Source: Robiginitomaculum sp. (GTDB lineage: Bacteria; Pseudomonadota; Alphaproteobacteria; Caulobacterales; Maricaulaceae). From it: a stretch of DNA of 47,356 nt. The stretch covers positions 1-47,356 of the forward strand of contig NVXK01000020.1 of assembly GCA_002733905.1 (NCBI GenBank), written 5' to 3'. Below are positions 1 to 9,208 of this stretch, piece by piece. Below the pieces are notes generated by a model. That model made no database searches and had not been told where the DNA came from. It was given only the letters and a program-made list of their open reading frames with translations. Position numbers and translations under genes: made by a program. Numbering within the stretch: the first letter of the stretch is position 1; every line of letters starts with the position of its first letter.

Positions 1-209
1 GGGGCGTTTTCATTGGGAGGGGCTTGATCACCTAGCATTTTTTCAGCTAGGCACTTATATCCATGTTCCGAGATACTTAATTCATGAGCAGCACTGGTGT
101 TGGAGATTGGGTAAGAATGCATATCATCACAATTGATGTAGGAGTTCATTGGCGCAGGGGCATAGTTTTGCACGACACCGTTTTTCACGATGAATATATA
201 GCTCCCCAT
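1..209 (-). CDS. Partial hypothetical protein running off the left edge
   Basis: An ATG at 209 on the minus strand opens a frame that stays free of stops for 69 codons to the window edge, so the gene is cut at its 3' end. The visible N-terminus begins MGSYIFIVKNG and is a soluble-looking mixed sequence with no signal peptide or motif I recognise. It is transcribed divergently from the ECF sigma factor that starts at 317, with about 107 bases between the two starts. No strong ribosome-binding site is visible. An open frame of this length in a fairly AT-rich region is unlikely by chance but not impossible, so the call is tentative. Confidence 0.4.
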   Translation of the reverse strand, partial: MGSYIFIVKNGVVQNYAPAPMNSYINCDDMHSYPISNTSAAHELSISEHGYKCLAEKMLGDQAPPNENA

Positions 210-316
210 CTTGATAGATTAGAGATTCAGATGCTTAAATTTAACTGTATTGCCATGTAAACTTGCATAAACTGTAAAACTAAGTCACATATAAACCTAT
301 CTTTAGTGGGAATTAT

Positions 317-904
317 ATGGTGGGAATTGTTGAGAGTGTGGACGAAGTTGCTGATGGGCTGACACGGTATCTTGTGGAGCATTGTGAGGGACAGGATGAG
401 AGCTTGGGGAAAGTTGTGACCCATCTTTATCCCGAACTACGCAGATTGGCAGGCATGCATGTTAATATGGGGGCGCCGAATACGTTAAGTGCAACCGATA
501 TTTTGCATGACGCGTATGAAAAACTTTCTAAATATAAAGGCAGTTATAATAACCGGGCCCATTTTCTCGCAATTGCTTCGCAAGCAATGCGTCAAATTAT
601 TATTGATTATGCGCGTCGTAAAATGGCACGCAAAAGAGGCGGAGGTTTAAAACGGGTTGAATTTGATGAGGCGCAAATAGCCGTCGCAGCACAAGCTGAA
701 GAACTATTGATGATCAATCAGTTGCTGCAAAGTTTGGAATCGCAAAACCCGAAAACCGCGCGCGTATTCGAGTGTCGTTTTTTTGGTGGCATGACGGACC
801 CCGAAACTAGCGAAGCTTTGGGCATGCCTCTACGTACCGTACAGCGTGAATGGATGAAAGCAAAAGCGTTTTTGAGTGGTAGTTGGCATGTTGAGACTAA
901 ATAA
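317..904 (+). CDS. ECF-family RNA polymerase sigma factor (STPK-linked type)
   Basis: A 195-residue sigma-70 family protein of the ECF type, which would direct RNA polymerase to a small set of promoters. Region 2 spans roughly residues 35-100 (HLYPELRRLAG, then SATDILHDAYEKL) and region 4 roughly 130-190 (ARVFECRFFGGMTDPETSEAL and the helix-turn-helix RTVQREWMKAKAFL). The linker RRKMARKRGGG at 101-111 is typical of the Sigma70_ECF (TIGR02999-like) subgroup. The next gene, 48 bases downstream, is a Hanks-type kinase. This pairing is known for ECF43-like factors, where kinase phosphorylation of a threonine in region 2.2 activates the factor. Here Thr60 sits where most ECF factors have an acidic residue. 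There is no anti-sigma gene nearby. The sigma call is firm; kinase control is inference. Confidence 0.9.
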   Translation: MVGIVESVDEVADGLTRYLVEHCEGQDESLGKVVTHLYPELRRLAGMHVNMGAPNTLSATDILHDAYEKLSKYKGSYNNRAHFLAIASQAMRQIIIDYARRKMARKRGGGLKRVEFDEAQIAVAAQAEELLMINQLLQSLESQNPKTARVFECRFFGGMTDPETSEALGMPLRTVQREWMKAKAFLSGSWHVETK

Positions 905-952
905 ATTTTATGAATATGGCGCGGTTGATATTCTGATTGCGTTATATAATTA

Positions 953-3355
953 ATGTCAATTCTATCTTCAAAGCCTTCTTGGCAAAAAGTCGAACACCTT
1001 CTGAATCAAGTCCTTGATTTACCAGAAGAGCAACGCGAAGAAAAATTGCGTGAATTTGATAAAACTGTACCTAAATATGCAAAGCCAGTGCGGCATGCGT
1101 TAATCGCGGCTACGCAAATGACAGTGTTCGATATTGGCGTTGGTGGATTTGCCAAAGACTTGTTGCAAAAAATGGTATCAAGTGAAGCGGAGCAGGCTAT
1201 TGGTTCCGTGTTGTCAGTATATCGTTTGGATAAAGTTTTGGGCCAAGGTGGTATGGGGGTCGTATATTTAGGCACTCGAAATGATGGCCAGTTCGAGCAA
1301 CAGGTTGCGATCAAAAAACTACCTCTCGGTATTTCTAGCCCAGAGGGTATTAAGCGTTTCGAAGAAGAACGCGCAATTCTAGCGACTGTGCGCCATCCTT
1401 ATATTGCCTCAATACTTGACGGTGGTATCGACGCGGCAGGGTTGCCGTTTGTGGTTCTTGAATTGATAGATGACGGGGAACGCCTCGATCATTTTGTCAC
1501 TAAGAATGAGTATACAGAGCGCCAAATATTAAATTTATTTTGCAAAATCTGTAAAGCCGTTATGTATTTGCATCAAAATTTAATTGTGCATGGTGATTTG
1601 AAACCAAGTAATATCCTTATCCGTCCTGATGGATACCCGAAAATCATTGATTTCGGTATTGCTAATCTTTTGACGTCACACGATACGTTTAGATCTCCTC
1701 GCTTGTTAGCGGCGACACCTGGGTTTTCCGCACCAGAGCAAAGTTCTGGCGGTGTGATCACGACACGCGCAGATATTTTTGTACTTGGGTGTAGCTTGGA
1801 AGCGATATTACCGCCTCAAAAGGCGAACAGTGAATTGTTTGCCATTATAAAAAAATGTAAGCAAGAAAATGTCGATGACCGTTACACATCTGTTGAGAAA
1901 ATGTTTGATGATATTACTGCCGTTTTAAATCATGCGCCTGTGTCTGTTCTTGCGGCAAATAAAATATATAAAGTGAAAAAATATTGTCGCCGTAATTGGT
2001 TGTTCTTAACGGCAGGCACAACAATTATAGCGTCTTTAACAATTGGGCTCGGTAGCACATATCGTATGTTAAAGCGGACACAAGCTTCGGAAAAAATCGC
2101 ACAGGCCGCAAAGCTCGACAAGGAATATGAGGCACGTGTCGCGGACGGATACCGTATTGGGTTGCAAACCTTATACGGCGAAGACAAAGCGCCCGAGGAG
2201 AAAATTGACCCAAAGCTCATCGACAAATCGATACTGAATGTTGGACTTAAAGCCAAAGAAGATTTTGATATTACCAATCTGGATGATGCTTTTTTATTAT
2301 TCAGTTTGGGGAAGCTTTTTAAATTTCGTGAAGACTTTGAAAATGCGGTTACGCTGTTATCGCCATTAGAAGCTGTGCCGATGACCACTCCGATTATGGC
2401 CTATCTCTCTATTGAAAGTCGCTCTGAACTTGCGCGGTCATTAATACAAGTGAATGAAAAAGAGCGTGCAGAAAAAATAGCGCGCCAACTTTTAATCGAC
2501 CGCGAAAAACATAATCTATCTTATACGCAAACCCATATTCAAGATGCACAATCCCTTGCGAAAGTGACAGGTAAGGCCGAAGACGAAGACTACATTGTCA
2601 CACTGGTAAGAAAATCTATCGAGATGGAGCTACAAAAAGAAACCCCATCTGATAGTAATCTTGAGTTTTTTTACAATCAACTTGCCTATTGCCTGTATCG
2701 AAGTGGCAAAATTATGGAATCTTTGGGGGCGTTTGAGAAATCGTTTGAAATGCAACGCAAGCAGGGCATTCGGTTCCTTGACGACGCGGCAGCCCCTACG
2801 AATTTAGCGCAATTTCAAATATATTTGGCTCAGGACGGGGTGAAGCCAGAAGAATATCTACCTGATTATCTGTCCATAGCGTCTGGTGAACAAGGGAGCC
2901 CAACCCTTTACGCTTTAATTCAAGGCTTACGCGGTGAAGCGGCTCTACTCACGAAACGCTGGGATTTAGCCGAGCAAACAACACGCCTTGCGCTGGAAAA
3001 AATTAAAGAGGAGAGGCGCTTTCGCGCAGGTTGGTATTATGATGTTGTCGCTGTACGGGTGCAATCTCTGACGCGGTTAGGGCGCTATGATGAAGCGCGT
3101 GAACTATTTCAAACCAGTTTAGCCGCACTTGGTAATGAAAAAATAAACGCGAGGTGGGAGTTTAAAGAATGCAAATTATATCTGGCAGAAGCGTATTTGG
3201 CGGCGTTTGAAAATAGCAAAGAAAAAGCGGCCCCTATGTTTGATGCTGCAGAAGCTATGTGTAAAGCCGCAGCGCCTCGTCTTTGGTCAAAAGAAACAAT
3301 TACGCAAAATCTGATTTCTCGTATGCGTAAAGAAGCTTTGCAGGATAAACGCTAA
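953..3355 (+). CDS. Membrane-anchored Ser/Thr protein kinase with TPR-like C-terminal half
   Basis: An 800-residue Hanks-type kinase. After an N-terminal helical segment (1-80), the kinase domain shows the glycine loop GQGGMGVVY (97-105), the VAIKK lysine (Lys121), the catalytic loop HGDLKPSN (213-220, Asp215), DFG (233-235) and APEQ (260-263). The catalytic loop has HGD rather than HRD, a non-RD kinase. One transmembrane segment at about 349-369 puts the kinase in the cytoplasm and the rest (370-800) probably in the periplasm. That part is alpha-helical with TPR-like stretches (for example ALIQGLRGEAALLTKRWDLAEQTTRLALEK). It follows the ECF sigma gene as a likely operon and is its probable partner. 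No clear Shine-Dalgarno sequence precedes the ATG. The sensed signal and the substrates cannot be read from the sequence. Confidence 0.9.
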   Translation: MSILSSKPSWQKVEHLLNQVLDLPEEQREEKLREFDKTVPKYAKPVRHALIAATQMTVFDIGVGGFAKDLLQKMVSSEAEQAIGSVLSVYRLDKVLGQGGMGVVYLGTRNDGQFEQQVAIKKLPLGISSPEGIKRFEEERAILATVRHPYIASILDGGIDAAGLPFVVLELIDDGERLDHFVTKNEYTERQILNLFCKICKAVMYLHQNLIVHGDLKPSNILIRPDGYPKIIDFGIANLLTSHDTFRSPRLLAATPGFSAPEQSSGGVITTRADIFVLGCSLEAILPPQKANSELFAIIKKCKQENVDDRYTSVEKMFDDITAVLNHAPVSVLAANKIYKVKKYCRRNWLFLTAGTTIIASLTIGLGSTYRMLKRTQASEKIAQAAKLDKEYEARVADGYRIGLQTLYGEDKAPEEKIDPKLIDKSILNVGLKAKEDFDITNLDDAFLLFSLGKLFKFREDFENAVTLLSPLEAVPMTTPIMAYLSIESRSELARSLIQVNEKERAEKIARQLLIDREKHNLSYTQTHIQDAQSLAKVTGKAEDEDYIVTLVRKSIEMELQKETPSDSNLEFFYNQLAYCLYRSGKIMESLGAFEKSFEMQRKQGIRFLDDAAAPTNLAQFQIYLAQDGVKPEEYLPDYLSIASGEQGSPTLYALIQGLRGEAALLTKRWDLAEQTTRLALEKIKEERRFRAGWYYDVVAVRVQSLTRLGRYDEARELFQTSLAALGNEKINARWEFKECKLYLAEAYLAAFENSKEKAAPMFDAAEAMCKAAAPRLWSKETITQNLISRMRKEALQDKR

Positions 3356-3525
3356 ATAGCATTTTACACAGTAAGAAGCTGCATTTTGTGAGCTTGAAAC
3401 AATCTGTGTACTGAAGAAAAATCATACCAAAACTTTAAACCTTAATCTTTTTTTAATTTTTTTGACGGGGTTCGCCTGCGCTTTACGCTTTAGGGGCAGA
3501 GACTTTTAAAATTGGGGAATTAAAC

Positions 3526-6500
3526 ATGGCATTGGCATCACACAAAAGCACTCACGTAAAAATCAGGCTTTTAAGCACTGTATCGATTGTAACACTACTA
3601 TGTCTGGGTATTTATACGGTGGTACAGGCAGGGCCGAATAATTTCGATGCACGGTGTAATTCTACCACGCCAACGGGTACGGAGGGCACTCAGTGCGGAC
3701 TTGGCGCGGATGCAAGTGGTGATCGATCAACGGCAATTGGGTTTAATGCAGACGCCCTGGGTGACGATTCTGTTGCAGTTGGCTATGGAAGCCTTGCTGC
3801 CGGCACCAACTCAACAGCATTGGGGAGGAACGCCTTTGCCCTTGCTAACAACTCCATAGCCCTTGGGCAGGGCGCACAGGCAGGCCATGTAAATTCTATA
3901 GCGCTGGGCGTAGGCGTGACGACCAGTACGGCTAATCAAATCGCCTTGGGCAACGCAACACAGACTTTAACCGTTGCAGGTGTAACTTCAGCCGCCTCGT
4001 CGGCGACGCAATCAGGAGCGATACTTTACCTGACAACTGACGCGAATGGTAATATTGCAGCGGCGGCAGGCGGCGGAGGCGGCGGAGGTTCAGATCCGCA
4101 AACCCCCATCAATACGACAGATATCGCCACCAATGTTAGCAGTATTGCTGCAAACACGACGAACATCGCTACAAATACGGGGAATATTACAACCAATAGT
4201 ACGGCCATTGGCAATAACACCAACACCATTACCACAAATACGACCAATATCGGTGTGAATACAACAGATATCACAGCCTTAGAACAGTTGGTTTCAGTGG
4301 GGAGTGCGGCCAATACGGTTCAGGTTGGCACGGGCGCTCAGGCAACAGCGGATAGGTCAACAGCAATGGGTGCAAGTGCAATTGCTAACGGGGCGAGCAA
4401 TACTGCGATTGGTTGGTCTGCACAGGCGAGTAGTATCGGCACAACAGCCATTGGGGCAGGGGCTGTCGCCAGTGGGTTTTCTTCAACCGCATTGGGGGCT
4501 TTTGCAACGGCGGATCAATTAAATACTACCGCTTTGGGACGGTCATCGACAGCGAACCAAACGGGCGCAACAGCGGTAGGTTCCAGTGCGAGCGCTTCGG
4601 GGGAAAACGCAACAGCGTTCGGGTATTTTTCATCGGCGAATGGTTCAGATTCAGTCGCGATTGGGCAGGGCGCAGCGGCGTTTACAACTGAGTCAACGGC
4701 AATTGGCCAGGGCGCTATTGCCAATGGTATCCAAGCGACGGCGCTTGGGCAATTGGCGCAGGCTACAGGTAGTAATTCAGTGGCCCTTGGTCGGCGCGCT
4801 ATCGCTAGCGGAAGTGGCGCAATCGCAATCGGTCGGCGCGCAGAGGCGACCCATGTGGGGGCAATCGCCATTGGCGTAGGGGTTGAGACGGCTTTTGATC
4901 GTCAAATCGCCTTTGGTAGGGCAGATAATATCTTAACCGTTGCGGGTATCACATCCGCAGGGAGTTTGGCGGCGCAAGGCGCAGTTACTGGCATAATCAC
5001 AACCGATGCTAATGGTAATTTGGCATCCGATAGCGGCGCATTGCAAACAAGTGTGAATACAAATACCGCTGATATCGCAACCAACGTCACGAATATTTCC
5101 ACGAATGCGGCAGGCATAGCCACCAATGTTACAAATATAACAACGAATACTACGGGCATAGCGACGAACCTCACCAATATTGGCATCAATACGACAGGTA
5201 TTGCGACAAATGTTACGGGCATCGCCACCAATGTGACTAATATAGGAACAAATACGACGGGTATTGCTACAAATGCTACTGGTATATCCACGAACGCTAC
5301 AGCTATAAGCGCCAACACGACAGGCATCAGCACAAATGTAACAGGCATAGCGACCAACCTCACTAATATTGGCATCAATACGGCAGGAGTTGCGACAAAC
5401 GTTGCGGGTATCGCCACGAATGTGGCCAGTATAGGAACAAATACGACAGGAATTGCCACAAATGCGACGGGCATTTCGACAAACGTTGCGGGTATCAGTG
5501 CAAATGCAGCAGGTATTACAACTCACAGCGCTAATATCGCGACCAATGTCACCAATATTGCCGCAAACACAGCGAGTGCTTCTACAAACGCGTCTGGCAT
5601 TAGTGTTAATGCGACGGGGGTCTCTACAAACCTAGCCAGCATTTTAACCCACGCGATGGGTATTGCGTCCAATGTGACAAATATTGCTATGAATACAACG
5701 GGTGTTGCGACCAATACATCTGGTATCAACACCAATGCGACTGCCATTACTAATCAGGGAGCCAATATCGGGGCAAATACGGCGAACATAGCTAGCAATG
5801 CGACAGGTATTTCAACTAACACGTTGGGCCTCAACACGAATGCGTTGGGTATTGCAGCCAATACAGCGAGTGCTACAAATAACGCATCTGGGATCAGTAC
5901 CAATGCGGCTGCTATTGGCGTGAATGCGACGAATAATACAATCACGGCAACAGGTGTTTCGGCCTTAGGGCAGTTGATCTCTGTTGGCACGGGCGCAAAT
6001 ACAATAGAACTCGGCGTCAATGCGGGGGCTATGGGCACAGGGGCCATCGCTCTTGGCAATAATGCACAAGCTGGTTTTACGAACTCCATTGCTATTGGCT
6101 TTGGTGCAATAGCAAATTTCGCTAATCAAATTATGCTCGGTACATCTGTAAACACGCTCACAATCATGGGGGTAACCTCAGCGGCTTCTACAGCGGCGCA
6201 ATCAGGGGCGACCCTTTTTCTAACGACAGATGCGAGTGGTAATATTGCTGCCGCTGCTGGTGGAGGTGTTGATCCACAGACTGCGATTAACACAACAGAT
6301 ATTGCTGCGAATGTCACAGATATAGGAGCAAACACAACGCGCAGCATCGCGAATACAGCGGGGATTACGATGAATGGAATGAATATAAGTGTGAATACAG
6401 TCGGGGTTTCTACAAATGCCACTGGTGTATCTGTCAACGCTGCCAATATCGTATCGAATACGAACGCAATCGCGAGTATCAATATGAACCCGAATACTGT

Positions 6501-7674
6501 GTTCGGGCTGCAACAATTGATATCTGTAGGTACACAAGCAAATTCCCTCGAAGTTGGTATGAACGCACAAGCGACATCCGTCGGCGCGACGGCCGTCGGT
6601 CATGGTGCAATTGCATCTGGGTCTACGGCTGTTGGTGCCAGTGCAATGGCCACAGGGGCGGACAGTGCGGCCTTTGGGCGCGCCGCAGAGGCGACAGGCG
6701 TGAGTGCCAGCGCAATCGGAGAGAATTCAATAGCTAGCGGCCGTAACACGACGGCGCTTGGCGAGGCGTCTCTTGCAAGCGGCCAGGACGCGACGGCTAT
6801 TGGGCGAGGCGCACAGGCAAGCCACACGAATTCTATGGCCATTGGTGTTGGTGTTTCCACAGGCTTCGCGAATCAAATTGTACTGGGGCGGGCAAGCCAA
6901 ACTTTAACCGTTGCGGGTCTGCCTTCCGCAGCCAGTCGTGCGGCACAAAGTGTAGTCACAGGGCTTGTGACTACAGATGCCAATGGGAATTTGGCATCTG
7001 ATGGCGGTGCACTCCAAACACAAGTCAATACGAATGCTACGGGGGTATCTACGAATACAATCGGGGTTGCAGCTAACGCAACTGGCATTGCGAGTAATAC
7101 AGCAGGCATCGCAAATAATATGAGCGCGATCGCTGTTAACACGACGGCAATCACGACGAATACAGCGGGCATAGCTACGAACGCGACAGCTATATCCAGT
7201 GTGACAACGAATATTACGACGAACACAGCCGATATCGCAACCAATACAGTAGGGGTTGCGACGAACGCTCTGGGCGTATCTAGAAATGTGACAGCGATTG
7301 AAACCAACACGGCAGAAATCGCTCGATATTCTACGGCTATATTGCTAAACACCGCAGGTGTGAGCGCGAATAGAAGCGGGATTATGAACAACCTCAACCT
7401 CATCATTGGTAATGCTGAGGCCATTAGCGAGTTGAGAGAGGGGACGGCGGCTTTGGCGTCTATCCCTGATTTATATTTGCAAAAAGGGGAAACATGGACA
7501 GCCGCAGGCGGCATTTCCACATATGATGACGGGTATGGCGGCGCAGAATTTGGGTTTGGCGGCGGCATACAACGTCGGATCGGTGACGCATATAGCCATT
7601 CTTCATTTGGTATCGTCGCGGGTGTGTCTGGCGAGACGTACACAGCACGTCTTCAGTTCAGAATTGGCGGTTAA
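3526..7674 (+). CDS. Trimeric autotransporter adhesin (YadA-like), four head modules
   Basis: A 1382-residue surface adhesin of the type Vc secretion family. A signal peptide with an extended N-region ends near Ala35. Head modules made of left-handed YadA-type repeats (AIGxxAxAxGxxSxALG) lie at about 57-145, 265-465, 825-872 and 1008-1125. Each is followed by a conserved connector (LTVAGxTSAAS...TTDANGN) and a heptad-repeat stalk: about 201-249, 511-797, 920-985 and 1168-1300. The C-terminal 80 residues (from about 1303, ALASIPDLYLQKGETWTAAGG to the final GG) fit a YadA membrane anchor with four beta strands. The last residue is Gly rather than the usual aromatic. The start follows a good ribosome-binding site (GGGGAA). 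It lies 170 bases after the kinase gene, which makes it a candidate target of that sigma-kinase pair; that is inference. Confidence 0.93.
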   Translation: MALASHKSTHVKIRLLSTVSIVTLLCLGIYTVVQAGPNNFDARCNSTTPTGTEGTQCGLGADASGDRSTAIGFNADALGDDSVAVGYGSLAAGTNSTALGRNAFALANNSIALGQGAQAGHVNSIALGVGVTTSTANQIALGNATQTLTVAGVTSAASSATQSGAILYLTTDANGNIAAAAGGGGGGGSDPQTPINTTDIATNVSSIAANTTNIATNTGNITTNSTAIGNNTNTITTNTTNIGVNTTDITALEQLVSVGSAANTVQVGTGAQATADRSTAMGASAIANGASNTAIGWSAQASSIGTTAIGAGAVASGFSSTALGAFATADQLNTTALGRSSTANQTGATAVGSSASASGENATAFGYFSSANGSDSVAIGQGAAAFTTESTAIGQGAIANGIQATALGQLAQATGSNSVALGRRAIASGSGAIAIGRRAEATHVGAIAIGVGVETAFDRQIAFGRADNILTVAGITSAGSLAAQGAVTGIITTDANGNLASDSGALQTSVNTNTADIATNVTNISTNAAGIATNVTNITTNTTGIATNLTNIGINTTGIATNVTGIATNVTNIGTNTTGIATNATGISTNATAISANTTGISTNVTGIATNLTNIGINTAGVATNVAGIATNVASIGTNTTGIATNATGISTNVAGISANAAGITTHSANIATNVTNIAANTASASTNASGISVNATGVSTNLASILTHAMGIASNVTNIAMNTTGVATNTSGINTNATAITNQGANIGANTANIASNATGISTNTLGLNTNALGIAANTASATNNASGISTNAAAIGVNATNNTITATGVSALGQLISVGTGANTIELGVNAGAMGTGAIALGNNAQAGFTNSIAIGFGAIANFANQIMLGTSVNTLTIMGVTSAASTAAQSGATLFLTTDASGNIAAAAGGGVDPQTAINTTDIAANVTDIGANTTRSIANTAGITMNGMNISVNTVGVSTNATGVSVNAANIVSNTNAIASINMNPNTVFGLQQLISVGTQANSLEVGMNAQATSVGATAVGHGAIASGSTAVGASAMATGADSAAFGRAAEATGVSASAIGENSIASGRNTTALGEASLASGQDATAIGRGAQASHTNSMAIGVGVSTGFANQIVLGRASQTLTVAGLPSAASRAAQSVVTGLVTTDANGNLASDGGALQTQVNTNATGVSTNTIGVAANATGIASNTAGIANNMSAIAVNTTAITTNTAGIATNATAISSVTTNITTNTADIATNTVGVATNALGVSRNVTAIETNTAEIARYSTAILLNTAGVSANRSGIMNNLNLIIGNAEAISELREGTAALASIPDLYLQKGETWTAAGGISTYDDGYGGAEFGFGGGIQRRIGDAYSHSSFGIVAGVSGETYTARLQFRIGG
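5056..5916 (+). repeat. 41 consecutive 21-bp heptad-coding repeats (adhesin stalk)
   Basis: Residues 511-797 of the adhesin form 41 heptads without a register break, of the form xxNxxx(I/V), such as ATNVTNI, GTNTTGI and STNATGI. Asn occupies the third place in 38 of 41 units; the exceptions are His in units 23 and 29 and Gln in unit 34. At the DNA level this is a degenerate 21-bp tandem array. The pattern matches the known N@d coiled-coil type (IxxNTxx), in which core asparagines bind anions. A second run of 19 heptads codes residues 1168-1300. Confidence 0.9.
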
Positions 7675-7719
7675 GTTCGATAGGTAATTTGCGCGCTCTA
7701 CATACATTAATTGCTATTT

Positions 7720-8283
7720 TTAGAAAAGATCATCTGGAACATCAATATCTTTAGCTTCTTTGTCTGAAAGTTCGAGCCGTAGCGTTGTCGGAGTTTTTAG
7801 CATTGTCTTACGTAAATGTGGTGCGGTTGAAAGACTGTGTACGGCGTTGCCTGAAAATATAACAGGGGGCATATCTATGCCATTATGATTACTGATAATA
7901 ACCTCTGAATTGGCACGCTCTAGCAAGCCATAAAGATGTACTGTTGTGACATACGGCATGTCGGCAAGCACGATGCACATATGTTTGATGCCACTGTTTA
8001 CAATTGTTTGTGCAGCGAGTTGAAGGGAATGTTCATGGCCATTTTGTGGGGTCGTATTGTAAATAATATTTATATTTTCGCGGACAAAAACGGCTTCACG
8101 TTTTGGCGTGTCACTGGGAATAACAGCGTATATTTTCGCGAAGTCAATCTGTTGTACCGTTTTGATAATATGCTCGCATACAGCATAATCACCTAGCGGT
8201 GCGAGTAGCTTGTCCTCTGGCCCAAACCGTTTTGACGCCCCACTTGCAAGAATGACAAGTGCACACGCTTGCGGCCAAATCAT
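7720..8283 (-). CDS. mocA: MobA/MocA-like molybdenum cofactor nucleotidyltransferase
   Basis: A 187-residue NTP-transferase, shorter than average for the family. It has the nucleotide-binding signature LASGASKRFGPEDKLL (12-27) and LADMP (106-110), whose Asp108 is expected to bind metal. Proteins of this type add CMP to molybdopterin, making the dinucleotide cofactor used by xanthine-oxidase-family hydroxylases. The loop GHEHSL (82-87) replaces the usual GMxxSL. Its start codon overlaps the stop of xdhC by four bases (ATGA), so the two are translationally coupled. It is the last gene of the iorB-iorA-xdhC-mocA operon. The cytidylyl specificity is inferred from the operon, since guanylyl-type MobA serves a different enzyme class. 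Confidence 0.82.
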   Translation of the reverse strand: MIWPQACALVILASGASKRFGPEDKLLAPLGDYAVCEHIIKTVQQIDFAKIYAVIPSDTPKREAVFVRENINIIYNTTPQNGHEHSLQLAAQTIVNSGIKHMCIVLADMPYVTTVHLYGLLERANSEVIISNHNGIDMPPVIFSGNAVHSLSTAPHLRKTMLKTPTTLRLELSDKEAKDIDVPDDLF

Positions 8284-9203
8284 AACCGCCCTCTTTTTTG
8301 CGCGGTGGAAATGATTTCTGCCAAAGTGGAAATTGCTAACAAATTTGCGTCACGCATGCTTGGGATCAGTCCGATAGGCGCTGAAATTTTTGCGATTTCA
8401 TCGGGGCTAACACCAAGGTTTTGTAAAACCTCACAACGGTTTGCATGTGTCCCCAGACTCCCCAGAGCGCCAATGTAGAAACCATCATGGCGCAAGGCTT
8501 GTTTCAAAATATCCCCCTCCCATTCATGATCATGAAACATCAAGACAATGGCTGTCCAGTGATCATCAAAACATGGCGGAGGAGAGGTTGGCGAGATAAG
8601 GTGTTCAAAGGAAAGCTCCGTATGTGTTGGTAGCAACGCTTTCATCTCTGCATCTGGCGATTGCACGTGAACAATCAAGTTCGCATGTAAGGCTTGTTGC
8701 GCCAAATTGATAACTGGCATGCCGCGCCCGACAATACGTAATCGTAATTTAGGTCGGAAGGTAATTTCGGGAGTGTCATTTATTGCTAACACATCCCCCC
8801 AAATATTTACCCCAATACTTTGGCGTGCGTTCAGAGTAGATGAGAGTTTTATAATGAGATTTTGTGAACAATCGGTCGCGATGAAAATTTCAATAGAACC
8901 GCCACAGGGGAGTTGAATGTCTTTGAACGGCGACCCTTCGCCGTAGCGAATATGAGTATTGGTTTTTAAACTAAGCGCATGTTGCGCCCGCGTTATAATA
9001 TCCCCGTCAACACAACCGCTAGAAATATAACCTGCACTCTCACCATTTTCGCAAACAGCCATAAGCGCCCCTTTGGCCCGCAATGTCCCGCCTGTAATAT
9101 CCGTGACAAGTATGAGGGCACAGGCAATGCCTGTTTCATATTTACAGGCGATAAAATGGAGTACATCGGAAGGATGATGATAATTATGAAATGCAGTAGG
9201 CAT
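8280..9203 (-). CDS. xdhC: XdhC/CoxI family molybdenum cofactor insertion protein
   Basis: A 307-residue protein from the chosen ATG at 9203. XdhC family proteins bind the sulfurated molybdenum cofactor and hand it to a molybdenum hydroxylase. The N-terminal domain has TGGTLRAKGALMAV and the SSGCVDGDI motif, close to the usual SGGCVE. The C-terminal Rossmann-like domain has LRIVGRGMPV, later IGALGS..HANR and APIGL. The frame is open up to 9272, but that start would lie 63 bases inside iorA. The ATG at 9203 comes just after the iorA stop and has GGGGAAC upstream, so I prefer it. The Rossmann loop has GRGMP rather than the common GAGH, a difference to note. Role and operon placement agree. Confidence 0.85.
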   Translation of the reverse strand: MPTAFHNYHHPSDVLHFIACKYETGIACALILVTDITGGTLRAKGALMAVCENGESAGYISSGCVDGDIITRAQHALSLKTNTHIRYGEGSPFKDIQLPCGGSIEIFIATDCSQNLIIKLSSTLNARQSIGVNIWGDVLAINDTPEITFRPKLRLRIVGRGMPVINLAQQALHANLIVHVQSPDAEMKALLPTHTELSFEHLISPTSPPPCFDDHWTAIVLMFHDHEWEGDILKQALRHDGFYIGALGSLGTHANRCEVLQNLGVSPDEIAKISAPIGLIPSMRDANLLAISTLAEIISTAQKRGRL

Positions 9204-9208
9204 GGGTA

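Noticed and set aside
5056-5916. Regular repeats that might suggest a CRISPR array
   Set aside because: The 21-bp units are contiguous, lack spacers and keep the reading frame of the adhesin.
4902-7643. Long minus-strand open frames opposite the adhesin (190-256 residues)
   Set aside because: They arise from the repetitive, codon-biased plus-strand repeats; their translations are low-complexity (VAIPVVFV-like) and lack start signals.
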